Origin: Lineus longissimus
Lineage: Eukaryota > Nemertea > Pilidiophora > Heteronemertea > Lineidae
Assembly (NCBI RefSeq): GCF_910592395.1
Contig: NC_088320.1
Location: 3,038,001-3,102,000 of the forward strand
Reading direction: 5' to 3'
DNA: 64,000 nt
Below, in pieces: positions 1-11,342 of this stretch. Numbering within the stretch: position 1 is the stretch's first letter; every line of letters begins with the position of its first letter. The notes beneath the pieces are model-generated. The model ran no database searches, had not been told where the DNA came from, and worked only from the letters and a program-made list of their open reading frames with translations. Position numbers and translations under genes: made by a program.

Positions 1-1061
1 CGAGTTGACCAGAATAATATTTCTGTAAATATTGTAAATAATATATATAGTATATTAGCAAGAAATTACGAATACGATAATATGTAACTGGAGACGTTCT
101 GGCATAGGACTTTTTTTATTGATTTACCGCGTAGTGCAGATGTATTAGAACGCATAAAATAAGACCGCTCTCATCGATCTCTGAACTAAAAAAGTAGTTT
201 AGAAATGTTTGTAGAATAAAAGTACTAAGCCTTCACCAAAATTGAGCAGCCAGTACAGTGTAGAACTAGAAGCATCATCTTTTTATTGATTTCACTCAAG
301 TGCGATCGGATATCATATTCTTATTTTTCATTTGTTATAAAATACATTAATTTTTAAGACACTTTCTTCACAAATGGTTTGGCAAAGCACCGCACCATAC
401 CTATTCTAAAATTAGACCCATCTTCTGCTTCCGCGCCAATTAGGAAAATAAAACTAGACTCTGGTGCAGTATGCGCCCTCAATAATGTTTCGTCAAACAC
501 TCTAGAGGTTGATCTGAACTATCAAGTACCCATGAGGCCACGCGTATTCTCCGGTGGCGGCAATGCAACATAATTCTATATCATATAGTCCCTTTAATTG
601 TATGTAGATAATGTACACATACAGCTCTTTCTACACCGAAGCGATCGCGTTTGTTTTCTGTAGCGAAGCAGGATCTTAACAAAGTATCAAACGAATAAAG
701 AAGCGGCGTTGTTTATTACCAGTTTGACTTTACTTGTCATTACATCCCTTATGGTCGTAGTCGAGACGGATCAGTTGATGAAAATGCTCCTAAAGGGGTA
801 CCAAAATAGTCAGCTCAGTTTTCAGTCGTCTTCCATGGTCACCACGTCTGACCACTACACCTTCGATTCGAGCTCCCCCTCTCGCGGTTGTAATCGAAAA
901 AGAACCATATCGTGCTTGGAATGTTAACCGGCGTGAAGTGCGTATTGCGACTATCATTGAGATCTGAGTATGCTTCGTAGCACATAGTTACCGGAGGAAA
1001 GAAAATAACACGGATATGATTTGAGACCTTTCATATAATTAGAATTTTCGAACAACATACT
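1..1061. other. Intergenic, no gene recognised
   Basis: Only short open frames occur here. One at 379-573 on the plus strand begins with TTG and another at 709-927 is Ser/Thr-rich. Neither has a recognisable domain, convincing splice sites or a partner exon. I see no gene. Confidence 0.6.
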
Positions 1062-1379
1062 GGATCCACTCACCAATAAGATCCCAAGCCCGACAATACC
1101 CGATTTCTACTCCCGCCTCGATGGGTCGAGCCTAAACAACCGGACATGATTGTATGCCTTTCGCAGCCATAAAAGCGGTGGGATATCTTGTCTTCGTTTC
1201 TTCCGCTGTAGAGTCACGACTATTTATGACGATTACGTTCTTAACTCTTGAATAGATATCCCACCCCTTTTATGGCTGTGAAAGGCCTACTATTGTGTTC
1301 GGCTGTTTCGACTCTACCCATCGAGGCGATAGTACAAATCGGTTATTGTCGGGCTTGGGATGTTATTGGTGAGTGGATC
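1062..1379. repeat. Foldback (long inverted repeat) element
   Basis: Two imperfect arms of about 127 bp face each other: 1062-1188 beginning GGATCCACTCACCAATAAGA, and 1253-1379 ending with its reverse complement. The loop is about 64 bp. The arms match over most of their length, so the element can form a long hairpin. There is no coding capacity. It is most likely a foldback-type or MITE-type DNA transposon. Confidence 0.85.
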
Positions 1380-1886
1380 GAGTAAAACGCATTGAACATT
1401 TTTTTCAGTTACTGACGAGAATAAATGAACTAGCTACCAATAAATACAACTTTAAATTAGAGTTCTACCACCTGTTCCGAATATAGTCAAAACGCCAAGT
1501 GAGTGTATGATTTTAACACAACATACGTCCATAATGATGTTCATCAACATTTGACTCAGATTTGAGCTTTTGCCTTATTTGAATAATAATTATGTGATGC
1601 AGGCCGGTGGTTTTTACTTCCATCTTTCTCATAGGAGAGACTACCCGATAAGATCATTCCCACGTCATTACACCGTCCTGAGTTGTGCCAGTACCCAGCT
1701 ACTCAGTGCCTGGAAAGTAAGACAGATGGTTATGTTATACGTATAATGTCCATGTCATAGATGGGACATGACAAACTTACAGCCACTATCAAGTCCATGG
1801 CTTGTCGGAGAGGCGTATGGAGTGTACATCATAAGACCGAGGTTCTAAATCAGCTTGTCACTTTAGGTATCGTAAAAACTCATTAC
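1380..1886. other. Downstream flank of aminotransferase gene
   Basis: No gene is seen. This lies just 3' of the minus-strand aminotransferase stop codon and probably includes its 3' untranslated region. I did not find a clear polyadenylation signal. Confidence 0.4.
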
Positions 1887-4800
1887 TTAAAGTGTGAGGT
1901 CAATGAAAAAAGATAAATCACCATTTACCTTTATCCCGTCATAAAGTTGAGTACAGTACAGCTTCAGAAACTCGTCGTTCAGTTCTTTCTCCAGCCCTAA
2001 ATTTCGACTGACCCGAAGAGCTTCCGCACCATCGAAGTTGACGAAACACAGTCGTACGGTGAGCTCCTCAAGGGGTCGGATGAAGGCTGGTCCACCCGCC
2101 ATCAGCTGTACAGAGAGAGAATTAGAGATATAGAAAAGGTCAAGTCTCTCATTTGCGGGCAGATTTAGAACAATTAGACCCATATACCGCGGGTCAAATG
2201 GTAGTGAAAGCGTTGCTTTGTTGACGTCTTGCTGCGTTAAGGGTTTATGGAACCACCCAGTCTTGAAGAGTGGACGGCAATGATGACGTTCTCTTGGCCC
2301 CATCTAATCTAATCTAGTGTACAGCTGTTTAAGAAAGGTTAGTGGATGAGACGAACAAACGACCTTCCGTTTATGGTAGTGCCAATACCAACTTAATTCA
2401 AAGCAAATATACCTACAGCTACGGAAGCCTCCTCCAACATGGCGGCAGTCATTTCCTCACCAGTCGTCAGCCCCCTCTTGTTCAGGGCGGGCCGGATGAC
2501 CTCAAAATCGGGGAACATGTAATATGCTCCACCTGGCTTCACGACCTTTACTCCAACAGATGTCAGTTCTCTGTAACAAGACAGTGTATGACAGTACTAC
2601 AAATGATAATTTAGCAATCTCAGAAATATATAGTTCCTCCTTTCGGGACTTAATGGCACTCATGAACTGGAATCCAACGGGTTTCAACGCAAGATTCTTC
2701 TCGTCAAAATAATGTTCCATAACGGCAGGCGATGGCCCCCAAGTTGAAGGTATTACTTTTGAAAGGGATCCGCATGATCCATAATCGCCAAATATGGTAC
2801 AACTGGGCCCATGTGTGGACGAAAAACTGCCAAGTCGGCGGCACGTTATTATTTCCTTCCTTCCTCCCTCCCTCCCTTAATACATGTAGTAACTATTTCC
2901 CACCTACCGGTGCACAAAATTAGCCGCGACCGCCATGATTTTTGCGGTGTGTCGTATGAAATCTTCAACGCCCTTTTCCTCTGATAGCATCTGTAATGAC
3001 ACCAAGCAAAAGAAAACAAGAAATTAGTATTGTGATAATTTTCGGATGGAAACGATTTAAAAGTTCTAAACGTTTTAAAAGCTGTATGACAGGGATACTG
3101 CACAGCATTTTTGGAGGTGTAACTCGGGCAAACGCAGGTCCGGTGGCACACTGGACTAAGTCAAGATTAACAGCGCACGGTACGTACCTTAGCAATGGCG
3201 TACTGCATTGGTGCAGGACAACAGGAATAAGTATGACTTCCAGCACTTTTAACAGCATTTTTTATAACATCTAATTCTTGCGGAAATATATGGTACCCCA
3301 TCTGGAAAACAAAATAAATTCATGCTATGCATCTGGAGCTTACATGTCACACAGCGGTGAGGATCTCAAGCACTACGGAGTAAGTTGAATGCATGATAGC
3401 TCTCAACACCCTAAGAAAGCCAAGGAACAACATCAAGGCGTGCACTCGGGTAAAATCAGCAACGCAAACGGCTCCTCGCAGACCGAGGACCACTTGGCGA
3501 CGATCGTGCGTTCATTTGTTACTTGACGAGTGATCTTTACTAGTACGGATGAAGAAAAATAATAATCATTGCAACCTACCCTCCAACCCCCAGCACTTGC
3601 CCACTTTGACATCCCAGTACTCAGAATGGTCCCTTCTGGATAGAACTGAAAAAACAATGGCACTCAATTATCTTCCGACCTTATATCACCAAGCAAGTGA
3701 AACAGGAAATCAATGATAAACGTGCTCGTTACAAGATGGCTGCGCTAAGTGTATTGAATCCGCTTTAAAAACAGGATGCATTTTTCACAATACCAAGAAA
3801 GCGAGTTGGCTTCATGATAGAAATGAGCAATCATGGCTTACGAAATGGATTGGGCAAATCTTCGTACGAGTGGACAACTTACTGTGGCCATCGAGACATG
3901 GTCCTGAGTGTGGTGGAGCCGGGCGTAAATTTCATCACTCAACACAAGAATGTTGTGTTTTCGAAATGCAACGCTGCAATAAAAGAAAACTTTTCAATGG
4001 CATTTTCTGCTGAGGCGCTCTGATTATCTGGACGCACGCGTAGATGAAGATAATGATAAAAGGTATGGCGAGTTTATTACTCATTAATGTATAGATTGTC
4101 TAGATGAACCTGATTATCAAAGCCTCCTAAACGTATTCTCGACAGACAAGACTTCTAAGGACTATCTAACTTACGCCAATGCTTCGAAGTCTTCCTTTGT
4201 GTAGCTGACACCCGCTGCAGAAAAAAGCATAAGGGTGAAAAACTGAAAAATCTATCTCAACCGAAAATTAATACATAATTCGAAGGTTGCGCTAGCTCTA
4301 TGGACTAACAGATATTGATGCCATTCAAACATTTTACTCAGCAATCTGTAAATAGCCCGACAATTTTAATGGACCCTATATGCGCTTATATGGTTAATGG
4401 AAGATGTGGGGGGGGGGCTAATGGCTGGTACTATGACTCATCAGTTGCTTGTCTCTGTAATTCATCCCTTGATAGAATAAATTTATAATCAAATGAATAT
4501 TTCATTGATAGAAATGAACTAAATGTTTGTCATTAACCGGGGGTCATGCGATATTGTTAACATGCAAGGGAAATAATATTGGCCGGGTCTATTAGGCAAG
4601 CCGCTCGCCGAACAGGCATCTTTTTTTGTCCTGTTCGGAGAGCCGCTTGCCAAACAGAACTAAAAAGCCACCCTGTTCGGCCAGCCGGGCTTGCCAAACA
4701 GGCAAAAAATCTACCCTGTTTGGCGAGCTGGAGACTTTACTTTAATATTAATGAGTTCGGCTCTCCATTCAGGACAAGAAAAAGTCGCTGTTTGGTAAGC

Positions 4801-6811
4801 CGGGCTTGCCAAATAGTCACTTCCAATAAAATATTTCATGAAGGTTCTGTTCCTGCATCAAATTAACTCGATTCTCTTTCGACCTCATTTCACCATTCAG
4901 CAGAATGATGTCGTTTGTGGAAGTAAAATTTGCCACAAACCGCCTTGTTGTAGGGACTTGCGACGGCAACAACGAATAGCAAATGAGACAGAAACGAAAA
5001 CACTCAAGAACGCCACACTGGTGCTACGAGTCCATTCGCTAAGGTGCTTTCTACGCAGCCAGTTAATTTGTGCCAATCAACATTTCTCATTTTCATCAAT
5101 CGTTGCTTACTTGGGTTGTCCGGGTTGCAAAGAATCAGCATTCGGTTTGGGTGGAGGTCATTTTCTTTCACAGCCTGAAAAGGAGAGTATGTGACTTGAA
5201 ACAGAAATCGGCCATTACCAGTCCAAATGTTTATACACAAATTGAAAACGTCAAAAGCTCTCCAATACGTTACTTGAGAACGTATTTAATACCTTTTCAA
5301 TGAGTCGTGGTGTAATCTTCCAGCCGTTCTCAGCCCCAGTGTCTATGATGATGTCCCGCTTGTGTCCCAGCTGTACCTGCGGTTTGTACGTTGGCCACGT
5401 TGGTGCCAATAGCAACACATCTGAAAAGATACCATCATTGTTTTACGAAGATCTCTGGATGGATAAGGGCTCTGAATACCAGATTTTTTGCGGTTGGCTT
5501 TATCGGCTAGGCAAGATCGGCCTATGTATGGTTTCCACATGTGTTATCGAGCCAAGAGTTACTGTATAACTGTTTATAAATGTTTATGTGAGGATAGACC
5601 TTTCGTTTTATATTCTCGACTCACCTCCGTTGAATACACTGACCAACAAGAAGATGAGTTCCTTGGATCCGGGGCCAACGACGACTTGACTGGGATCGAA
5701 ATCAAAGTCATCGTACTTTTTGTGAAAGCTGCAGATAGCCTTCCTCAACGATGGAATACCTGGAGAGAAAACATGACAGCCGATTTAAAACCAAAAGAAA
5801 ATCTCCGTTTTGATGATATTTAAAACATTCTAGATTTTAATTTTCATAATTTCTTTTCTCTTGTCGAATGCTGGACTGAGATGACCTTGCAAATACCTAT
5901 CCCAGAACAGTACGAGTATCAGATGACGATATAAGTACCATCGGGGAAACAGAAACTGTCCCCATGCATCATCATCCTTTGGTCTGGTTTGCGTGGAGCT
6001 TTTCATCAATGCAACCCATTAGCGGTAATTCTATTAGCGAAAGTTGTAGGAACTTCCCAGGCGGGTAGTTGGCGGGTACATCACTTTGTGACGCACCGCT
6101 TCAGATTAACCACGCGGGATGAGTAACAACGGTATGGACAGTTCTGTGCGGTGCCTCCGGTCGACGTACAGGCTGCATCCAGTAAAATTCATTGTTGGTA
6201 AGTCTAACCAAAAGATATATAGGGCTGGCTAGAAAATGGAGGAATTGTGACGTCTGGCTGGTTTATGGGACAGGAAGTATTAAGCGTTGACCATATGTAC
6301 CACCATCGTCTGGCTGGAACTTGAAATCCTTAAGCAATCAGAACTCCTTCAAAATGAAGTGATGGTCATTTAAAACCCTCCATCTTGAAATTGGCACTCC
6401 TTTGGATTTCAAGATATAGCCAGAATGGTTGTGCCTATGGTCAACCCTTATGCCCCTATGCCCATGTCAGTTTTGATTACGACATGGAGAAACGGCCGTC
6501 CAGACCGGAAGGAAAAAGAGGGAAGACAAGGGTAGCCAAGAAGATGACATTAAGCAAGGCATTCATGGCTCACCCTCAGTTGGAAGATATGACTTTTCCG
6601 CGGCGAATTCCTTCAGCGCCTCCACTGCACCCTCATAGAGCGGGAATGGCGATTGTCCGAAGCCAAGGTGGTAGATTTTCCTCCCCGATGCAATCAGATT
6701 TTTTATTTTCTCATTGAAGAGGATGTTGTGTGCGGCGCCGTATTCCTTAAGGTGGGGACTGATGAGAGGCACAGGTCCGTTTTTGGCTGGGTGTTCGTGA
6801 GTGGAGGTCAT
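1887..6811 (-). CDS. Class I/II PLP-dependent aminotransferase, 11 exons
   Basis: Predicted cytosolic fold-type I aminotransferase of 443 residues, transferring an amino group from an amino acid to a 2-oxo acid. Coding exons in order: 6811-6574, 5759-5625, 5420-5293, 5174-5111, 4214-4175, 3973-3883, 3645-3580, 3301-3188, 2990-2908, 2570-2417, 2105-1887. All junctions have GT/AG sites and phases agree. Visible motifs: VVVGPGSKELI near 107-117 (cofactor phosphate region), NPDNPTG with Asn187, SDEIY with Asp215 (pyridine nitrogen) and Tyr218, GMSKWASAGGWR with the Schiff-base Lys246, GGAYYMFPDF, and the substrate-carboxylate Arg389 in LTVRLCF. Length is normal for the family. The GMSKW...GGWR block resembles AspAT-like enzymes rather than alanine transaminases, but substrate cannot be assigned. 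The last donor could be 2416 (used here, frame kept) or 2412. Exon 5 is only 40 nt. Introns 1 and 4 carry inverted-repeat elements. No signal peptide is seen. Confidence 0.92.
4580..4825. repeat. Dispersed element, copy 1 (GCTTGCCAAACAGG repeats)
   Basis: A block of about 245 bp lies in aminotransferase intron 4 and is about 90% identical to 9186-9418. It contains repeated, partly inverted words around GCTTGCCAAACAGG and CCTGTTTGG, so it can fold back on itself. It carries no protein-coding capacity. AT-rich sequence flanks both copies. It is probably a non-autonomous mobile element. Confidence 0.85.
6281..6450. mobile_element. Short inverted-repeat MITE, family A
   Basis: The ends TAAGCGTTGACCATATG and CCTATGGTCAACCCTTA are inverted copies, and internal sequence is also palindromic around a GTTTTAAATG-like centre. 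It lies in intron 1 of the aminotransferase gene. It shares ends and body words (GGCTGGAAC..TGAAATC, AAGCAAT) with the element at 11852-12087, which defines a small non-autonomous family. Confidence 0.75.
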
Positions 6812-7465
6812 GACGACTGGCTCGTGGGTTAATGCTTCTTTCGTCTGAAAGTGACAATGTCACTTTCGTTGAAATTGTGAGCTTTAAAGTGCTAGTTAGA
6901 AGAAACAGCAATCGCAAAGCGCAACATATCTAGTTCGAGAGAAAGAGAGGTAAATCCGACCTACCAAGTTTAAGCGCCTACCATATACTACGTAGACCAA
7001 ATATCATTATATGTAAACACACAACATTCTGCACAGGTTATCGGTAAAATGTTAACTTGATAGGTAGGTAAGGGGACAATAATGATATTGATTTGAAGGT
7101 TACGTCAGTGTGTAGAATAACCCAACAGGCCATATCAGGGGAGGGACGGTGATGACGTCATTTGATTGCAATAAAACAGATCCCGATACGAATGCTCGAC
7201 ATCTTTTCATCCTGGGCTGCTAAGTGAAGTATCTATATGAGATGTTAAACAATGTAATGATAGACAAAAGATACGGTTGTCATGGGCGAGGAGTTAATAG
7301 GGAGTTTCCGCAAATCCCCCGAAACGACGACATGAACGCCTATCCAATTGTTTGACCTCCTGATATGGGATAGGCATACATGTACTCGTACCCGAGTTCA
7401 ATACTAATTTTAGACGACCTGCTCAGCAGGTAAAAACTTGACTTGGTTCCGGGTGCAAGCACTAA
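6812..7465. other. Upstream region of aminotransferase gene
   Basis: No gene is seen. The region presumably holds the promoter and 5' untranslated exon of the minus-strand aminotransferase. There is a GT/TG-containing short palindrome (GTGACAATGTCAC) near 6850, but no core promoter motif I would defend. Confidence 0.4.
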
Positions 7466-7640
7466 TGCCCGCTGTACACGATCCCTCAAAATTGGATGAA
7501 AAAAATTTGACCGAAAAGATTGATCGTGTATGGTGGGAAATTGGATGAAATATTTTCCATCAATCAAAGATTGATGGAATAGAGCCGGTCCTATTTTTGA
7601 ATGACGAATTGATAAAATTTGACCGTGTACAGCGGGCATG
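7466..7640. mobile_element. MITE with GCCCGCTGTACACG ends
   Basis: A 16-bp perfect inverted terminal pair, ATGCCCGCTGTACACG at the left and its reverse complement at the right, encloses about 170 bp rich in ATTGGATGAAA and TTTGACC words. The same end sequence occurs at the right border of the adjacent Harbinger remnant near 8455-8475, so this is probably an internally deleted relative. Confidence 0.75.
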
Positions 7641-7800
7641 GATATTTATTGAACAATTAACCCTATTGAATTGAATTGTTCGTGGGTTCACCGAAATCAA
7701 TGATCGTCCATTCCTCCTTTATGATGACGGTGGTTATGCAATTTGACGGGTTTGTAATGCAAGGCCTAGATTCCACAGTTTGCCTCTCATAGACGACAAC

Positions 7801-8178
7801 ATGGGCTGGACGCAGAGGGCAGTGGAAATCATGATAGAGTCGTATAGGGCCCACCCAATCCCATACAACACCAAAGATGCCCTGTACCACAATCGCGTTA
7901 AGAAGGAACTGGCCTACCAAGAGGTACTTGAGGATGTCTGCAAGGAAAAGAGTGACTGCAAGGTTGATGACGTGAAGAAAAAAATGAACGGGCTACGTAG
8001 CAACTTTGCTAGGGAAATGGAGAAGATAAACAAGACCAAAAGAAGTGGTGCTGCGGCAAAGGATGTGCACAAGCCAACCGTATGGTGGTTCCAGAAGCTG
8101 CTCTTTCTTAACGATCAGCAAATATCTCTTCATCCATACGCAGATAGTTTTTGTAAGAAGCGGGGTCTTCCAGCCTAA
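7801..8178 (+). pseudogene. MADF-domain Harbinger accessory protein fragment
   Basis: The frame opens at ATG 7801 (MGWTQRAVEIMIESYRAHP) and reads for about 125 residues. It matches the MADF pattern: a conserved Trp near the start, an I..Y..HP helix, Y.N..KK.LAY, VDDVKKKMNGLRS and a basic end (KINKTKRSG), then VWWFQKLLFLND. Such proteins bind transposon ends and partner the Harbinger nuclease. After LLFLND, near 8108, the sequence becomes antisense to the transposase fragment, so the true C-terminus is probably lost by deletion. A domesticated small protein is possible but unlikely. Confidence 0.7.
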
Positions 8179-8356
8179 GCTCCTCGTTTAGCATGGCATA
8201 TGCCCCTTTGGATGCTCTTCGAAGGATCCATGGCCGTGTCAAATATCGGCGTCGTCGTCGTCGTTTCTTCTTCAATGCGGCCATGGCTATTGCCATAGCA
8301 GCAACGGCAGCTGACGCAGCAACGGCCACAAGCAGTCTTGACTGCACGGGAGCCAT
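8111..8356 (-). pseudogene. HARBI1-like transposase, N-terminal fragment
   Basis: The minus-strand frame starts at ATG 8356, has an Ala-rich hydrophobic start and a basic KKKRRRRRR stretch (possible nuclear signal), then RPWILRRASKGAYAMLNEEL and RLEDPASYKNYLRMDEE. The RPWI...LRLED..SY.NYLRM block is typical of the region just before the DDE nuclease in PIF/Harbinger transposases. The frame breaks at the junction with the MADF fragment and none of the catalytic acids remain, so the fragment is inactive. Confidence 0.75.
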
Positions 8357-8489
8357 TTTGTGAATGATTGGATGAAAATGATTGACCGTGTATGGCGGGA
8401 CCCTCTACATACAAATTTGACCAAAAAGATTGATGAAAAAGTTTGATGAAAATGATTGACCGTGTACAGCGGCCTGTACCCATCCACGG

Positions 8490-9185
8490 ACCTCCTCCGG
8501 CGATCGGCCGTGCTTCGTCAAGCTAGGCCTCAAAGCCGGGCCCCAGAAGACCAGCAATTATCGAGAACGCTATAAACCAGGTACCGTACTTTCATATCCT
8601 GTCCTACTAATGCTAGCGACTAGGCCTACGGTATGGTAGAAATATATACTAGCAGTGACTGCTAGCTATCTGCAAGTCTCGGTCTACAAGAAGACACACG
8701 ACCCAGTTATGAATAGCTAGGCCTGTTAGAATGTATGTCACAGATACTGACCCATTAGGCCTATGTACTTCTCGGGCTACTCACCTTTCTGAGTGCCTGC
8801 TAGCTGCGTATGCCTTTTACTCTGATATACACGTGTATGAGATTCATCCTTAAATTAGTTCCGGAGGTTTAAAAGCGATGTTCAATATGTCAGAGGAGTG
8901 ACGACGACCACACCATCCGAATATGTATACCAAAGGTCACTACCTGTGTAACATCTGCCAGTGTTTCCCATAGGCCAGTGTTTCCGTATTGTTGCCCCAT
9001 GAAAGGCGACCACTATCGCAAAAACAACCATTCGATATGCCTGAGGAAACGCTCACTCACATATAAGTACCACACTGGTATTAAACTGCACACACTACTG
9101 CCCCGGGTATAGGCCTACATCAGTAATTATCATTAACATTATTGGAGTCAGCACAAGTATCTCCAGCTGGTGATAATATATTGAT
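8490..9185. other. Intergenic, no gene recognised
   Basis: Many 'aggccta' and 'ctagc' words occur but there is no open frame, splice-consistent exon or repeat structure that I could support. Confidence 0.5.
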
Positions 9186-9418
9186 GGCCGGGTCTATTTG
9201 GCAAGCCGCTCGCCGAACAGGCATCTTTTTTTGTCCTGTTTGGAGAGCCGCTTGCTAAACAGCACTAAAAAGCCACCCTGTTCGGCCAGCCGGGCTTGCC
9301 AAACAGGTAAAAAATCTACCCTGTTTGGCGAGCTGGAGACTTAATGAGTTCGGCTCTCCATTCAGGACAAGAAAAAGTCGCTGTTTGGTAAGCCGGGCTT
9401 GCCAAGTAGTCACTTCCT
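9186..9418. repeat. Dispersed element, copy 2 (GCTTGCCAAACAGG repeats)
   Basis: Second copy of the element at 4580-4825, in the same orientation. It lacks about 13 bp (ACTTTAATATTA-like) present in copy 1 and differs at scattered bases. The flanks are AT-rich (ATATTGAT left, AATAAATAATTATTGAT right). Confidence 0.85.
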
Positions 9419-11219
9419 AATAAATAATTATTGATTTGCAATCATCACCCTCTCGTCGATGGTGTCTCATTATGCTGTGGTCACACTGGAGTTTTTAACC
9501 GAATTGAATGCGCATTAAAACTTTGATACGTATTTGGGTGCCACACTCAATTTGGTAGTGCAGGCCCGGCAATTTCTGCTACTCCTCCTTTCGAGGGGAG
9601 ATGCGTTTGGTGTAGGGTTACATTAGCCTCTGTCTGTAACCAAGGCCCAACATCCCCTGTTATTTTCCATATAGCAGATACTTCTCTGTACAAATAACAA
9701 ATAATAAAATTTGCATGTTTGGGATAGGGGAACATAAAACCCGGGGATGACCCCATTTTAAGTGGCAGTAGGAACTGCAAAGCTGAAACCGTCACACGGG
9801 GCGACTGTGAACACCCGGCTACAAGTGTGTCTTATCACAACAATCTGGTTGGGGGAGCGGGGCGTTCAAAGTTACCGAATTGTTCAATGAAGTCGCCCCA
9901 TGTGACGTACCTGTAAGCAAGTTATTAACAAAGATCAAATGTAACTTACGTGGTGCTTTGCAAAATGGAACCAAACTGTTCCTACATCTTTGACAGTCCA
10001 GCCCAGTCAGTAGCAGGGAGAAGGATCATCTGCTAAGCCTAATCAATTATTGACAAACGACGGTCACCAGTGACGTCACAAATTGCGACATACCGAGTGG
10101 CAGAGGCCGTTTGGGAAATTTCCCATCCAAATTAAATTTGTCATTTTGACATCTGGAGATACGCACTTATTGGATTTGACAGTCTGTGCGTTTCGTCATG
10201 CAACGCTTGGCAAAATAATTTATTAGTTTGAGTTCCTAAAAAGGTTTCTCAAGCTCCAGCCAGTGGAGTGTCTTGTACTTGTTCTTTTCTCCGCCCTGCT
10301 CGTGTAGTCCGTAGTCCATCCTGAACTTCAGTGTAACACTCGGCACTAACGCCGACTGCGTGAGGAGGAGGATCATGATACGACTGACTCTTGGTTTTCG
10401 AGAATGGTATTCAAGAGCGTACGGACTTAAGTAGAACTAAGAAGCGCTGCTTAGGCCATTCAACAGGTGGGTGGTGTTTAAATGCATATAAATGTTAAAG
10501 ATTCCTGCCTAAAGTCTCACACCGACAATGGGTATCGAACCAGGGCCATCATGACCTCTCGTCAGCGTCTACATGGAGTATGTAATTGGTGGAACGGATC
10601 GGAAAAATACCCAGTTGAGACAACGTCCAACCAAAGCCAGGAAGGATAGAACCCTTGTAACCAAGATGGAAGATGCGGATGTCAACAGGCTCTTAAAAGG
10701 GGTGACGGTTTACGACTGGGGCAGCCGAGATTCCACTCGGAAGCGTTCGGTGCGTCATTCTGGGTTCGGACACCCAAACTTTGGAACAGTCTCCCTGCTC
10801 AAATACGTATTTTAAAAAAGGACACTTTTAAACCTTCAATAAATGTTTTATATGTCAACAGGTTGGATTGTATGGATGTTGATGACATGTGCACCTTCGT
10901 CACTTTCTGCCGCTGTGCAAAATGTCGGCCTACCTAGTTGGTGCGCATGCCGCCTGCATCCCGACGATCCCTGCTTTTCTCCAGGTGCCATAGGTCTCGA
11001 CCTACATGGTTACCTGTGTAGTACATGTACATTTTATCAAGTTGCATATTGGTTGTAAATGTCTTGTTATGTTAATTTTAATATTGTACATGTATTTTAC
11101 ACGAATAAATTAAATTAAATTAACTGTACTAGCAGTCGACTATGATGACATCTTTTTCATTAGCACGAAAATGGTCAAATAAATGAACTAGAAAATGCGT
11201 TTGTTTTTTAATGCAATAG
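9419..11219. other. Intergenic, no gene supported
   Basis: The frames at 9547-9795 (minus), 10573-10815 and 10843-11058 (plus) are short, have no domain and no convincing partner exons. An AATAAA at 11104-11109 on plus could end a plus-strand transcript, but I could not build a coding model for one. Confidence 0.4.
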
Positions 11220-11225
11220 TTTATT
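11220..11225 (-). terminator. Polyadenylation signal AATAAA
   Basis: Reading the minus strand, AATAAA lies about 90 nt after the proposed stop codon at 11314-11316. It supports 11314-11342 as the terminal exon of the large LamG gene. Confidence 0.45.
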
Positions 11226-11313
11226 AGATCCTTTCACATATCCTATACAGAAAACAGAGGAGGTTTCCCGGCTATTTCAGCTGTAGGATAAGCTGGAGTC
11301 GACGAATATAGTT

Positions 11314-11342
11314 TTACCTCCTCGAGGTTGAGAAAGAAATGC
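11314..11342 (-). CDS. Proposed terminal exon of the LamG gene
   Basis: AG at 11344-11343 opens a frame that completes a Cys codon with the preceding exon and reads ISFSTSRR then TAA at 11316-11314. An AATAAA follows at 11225-11220. It restores the phase, but the exon is short and 1.5 kb away, so other terminal exons between 11342 and 12898 are possible. Confidence 0.4.

Larger units (their letters stand above)
7641..8476. mobile_element. Decayed PIF/Harbinger DNA transposon
   Basis: The right border carries GATTGACCGTGTACAGCGG, and a second related copy GATTGACCGTGTATGGCGG sits at about 8380-8400. Inside are two converging open frames: a MADF-type DNA-binding protein on plus and the start of a HARBI1-like transposase on minus. 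PIF/Harbinger elements normally encode a nuclease and a Myb/MADF accessory protein, so the pair identifies the family. Only about 80 residues of the nuclease remain, so the element cannot be autonomous. Confidence 0.75.

Noticed and set aside
2502-2720. Minus-strand frame with MEHYFDEKNLALK inside the aminotransferase gene
   Set aside because: It spans an intron. The exons at 2990-2908 and 2570-2417 join directly in phase with strong splice sites, so this frame is not needed.
8108-8487. Additional minus frames over the Harbinger remnant
   Set aside because: Alternate frames of the transposase fragment and its terminal repeats.
10573-11058. Two consecutive plus-strand frames before an AATAAA
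   Set aside because: No domain, no consistent splice joining and poor start context. Could be the tail of a transcript, but unsupported as a gene.
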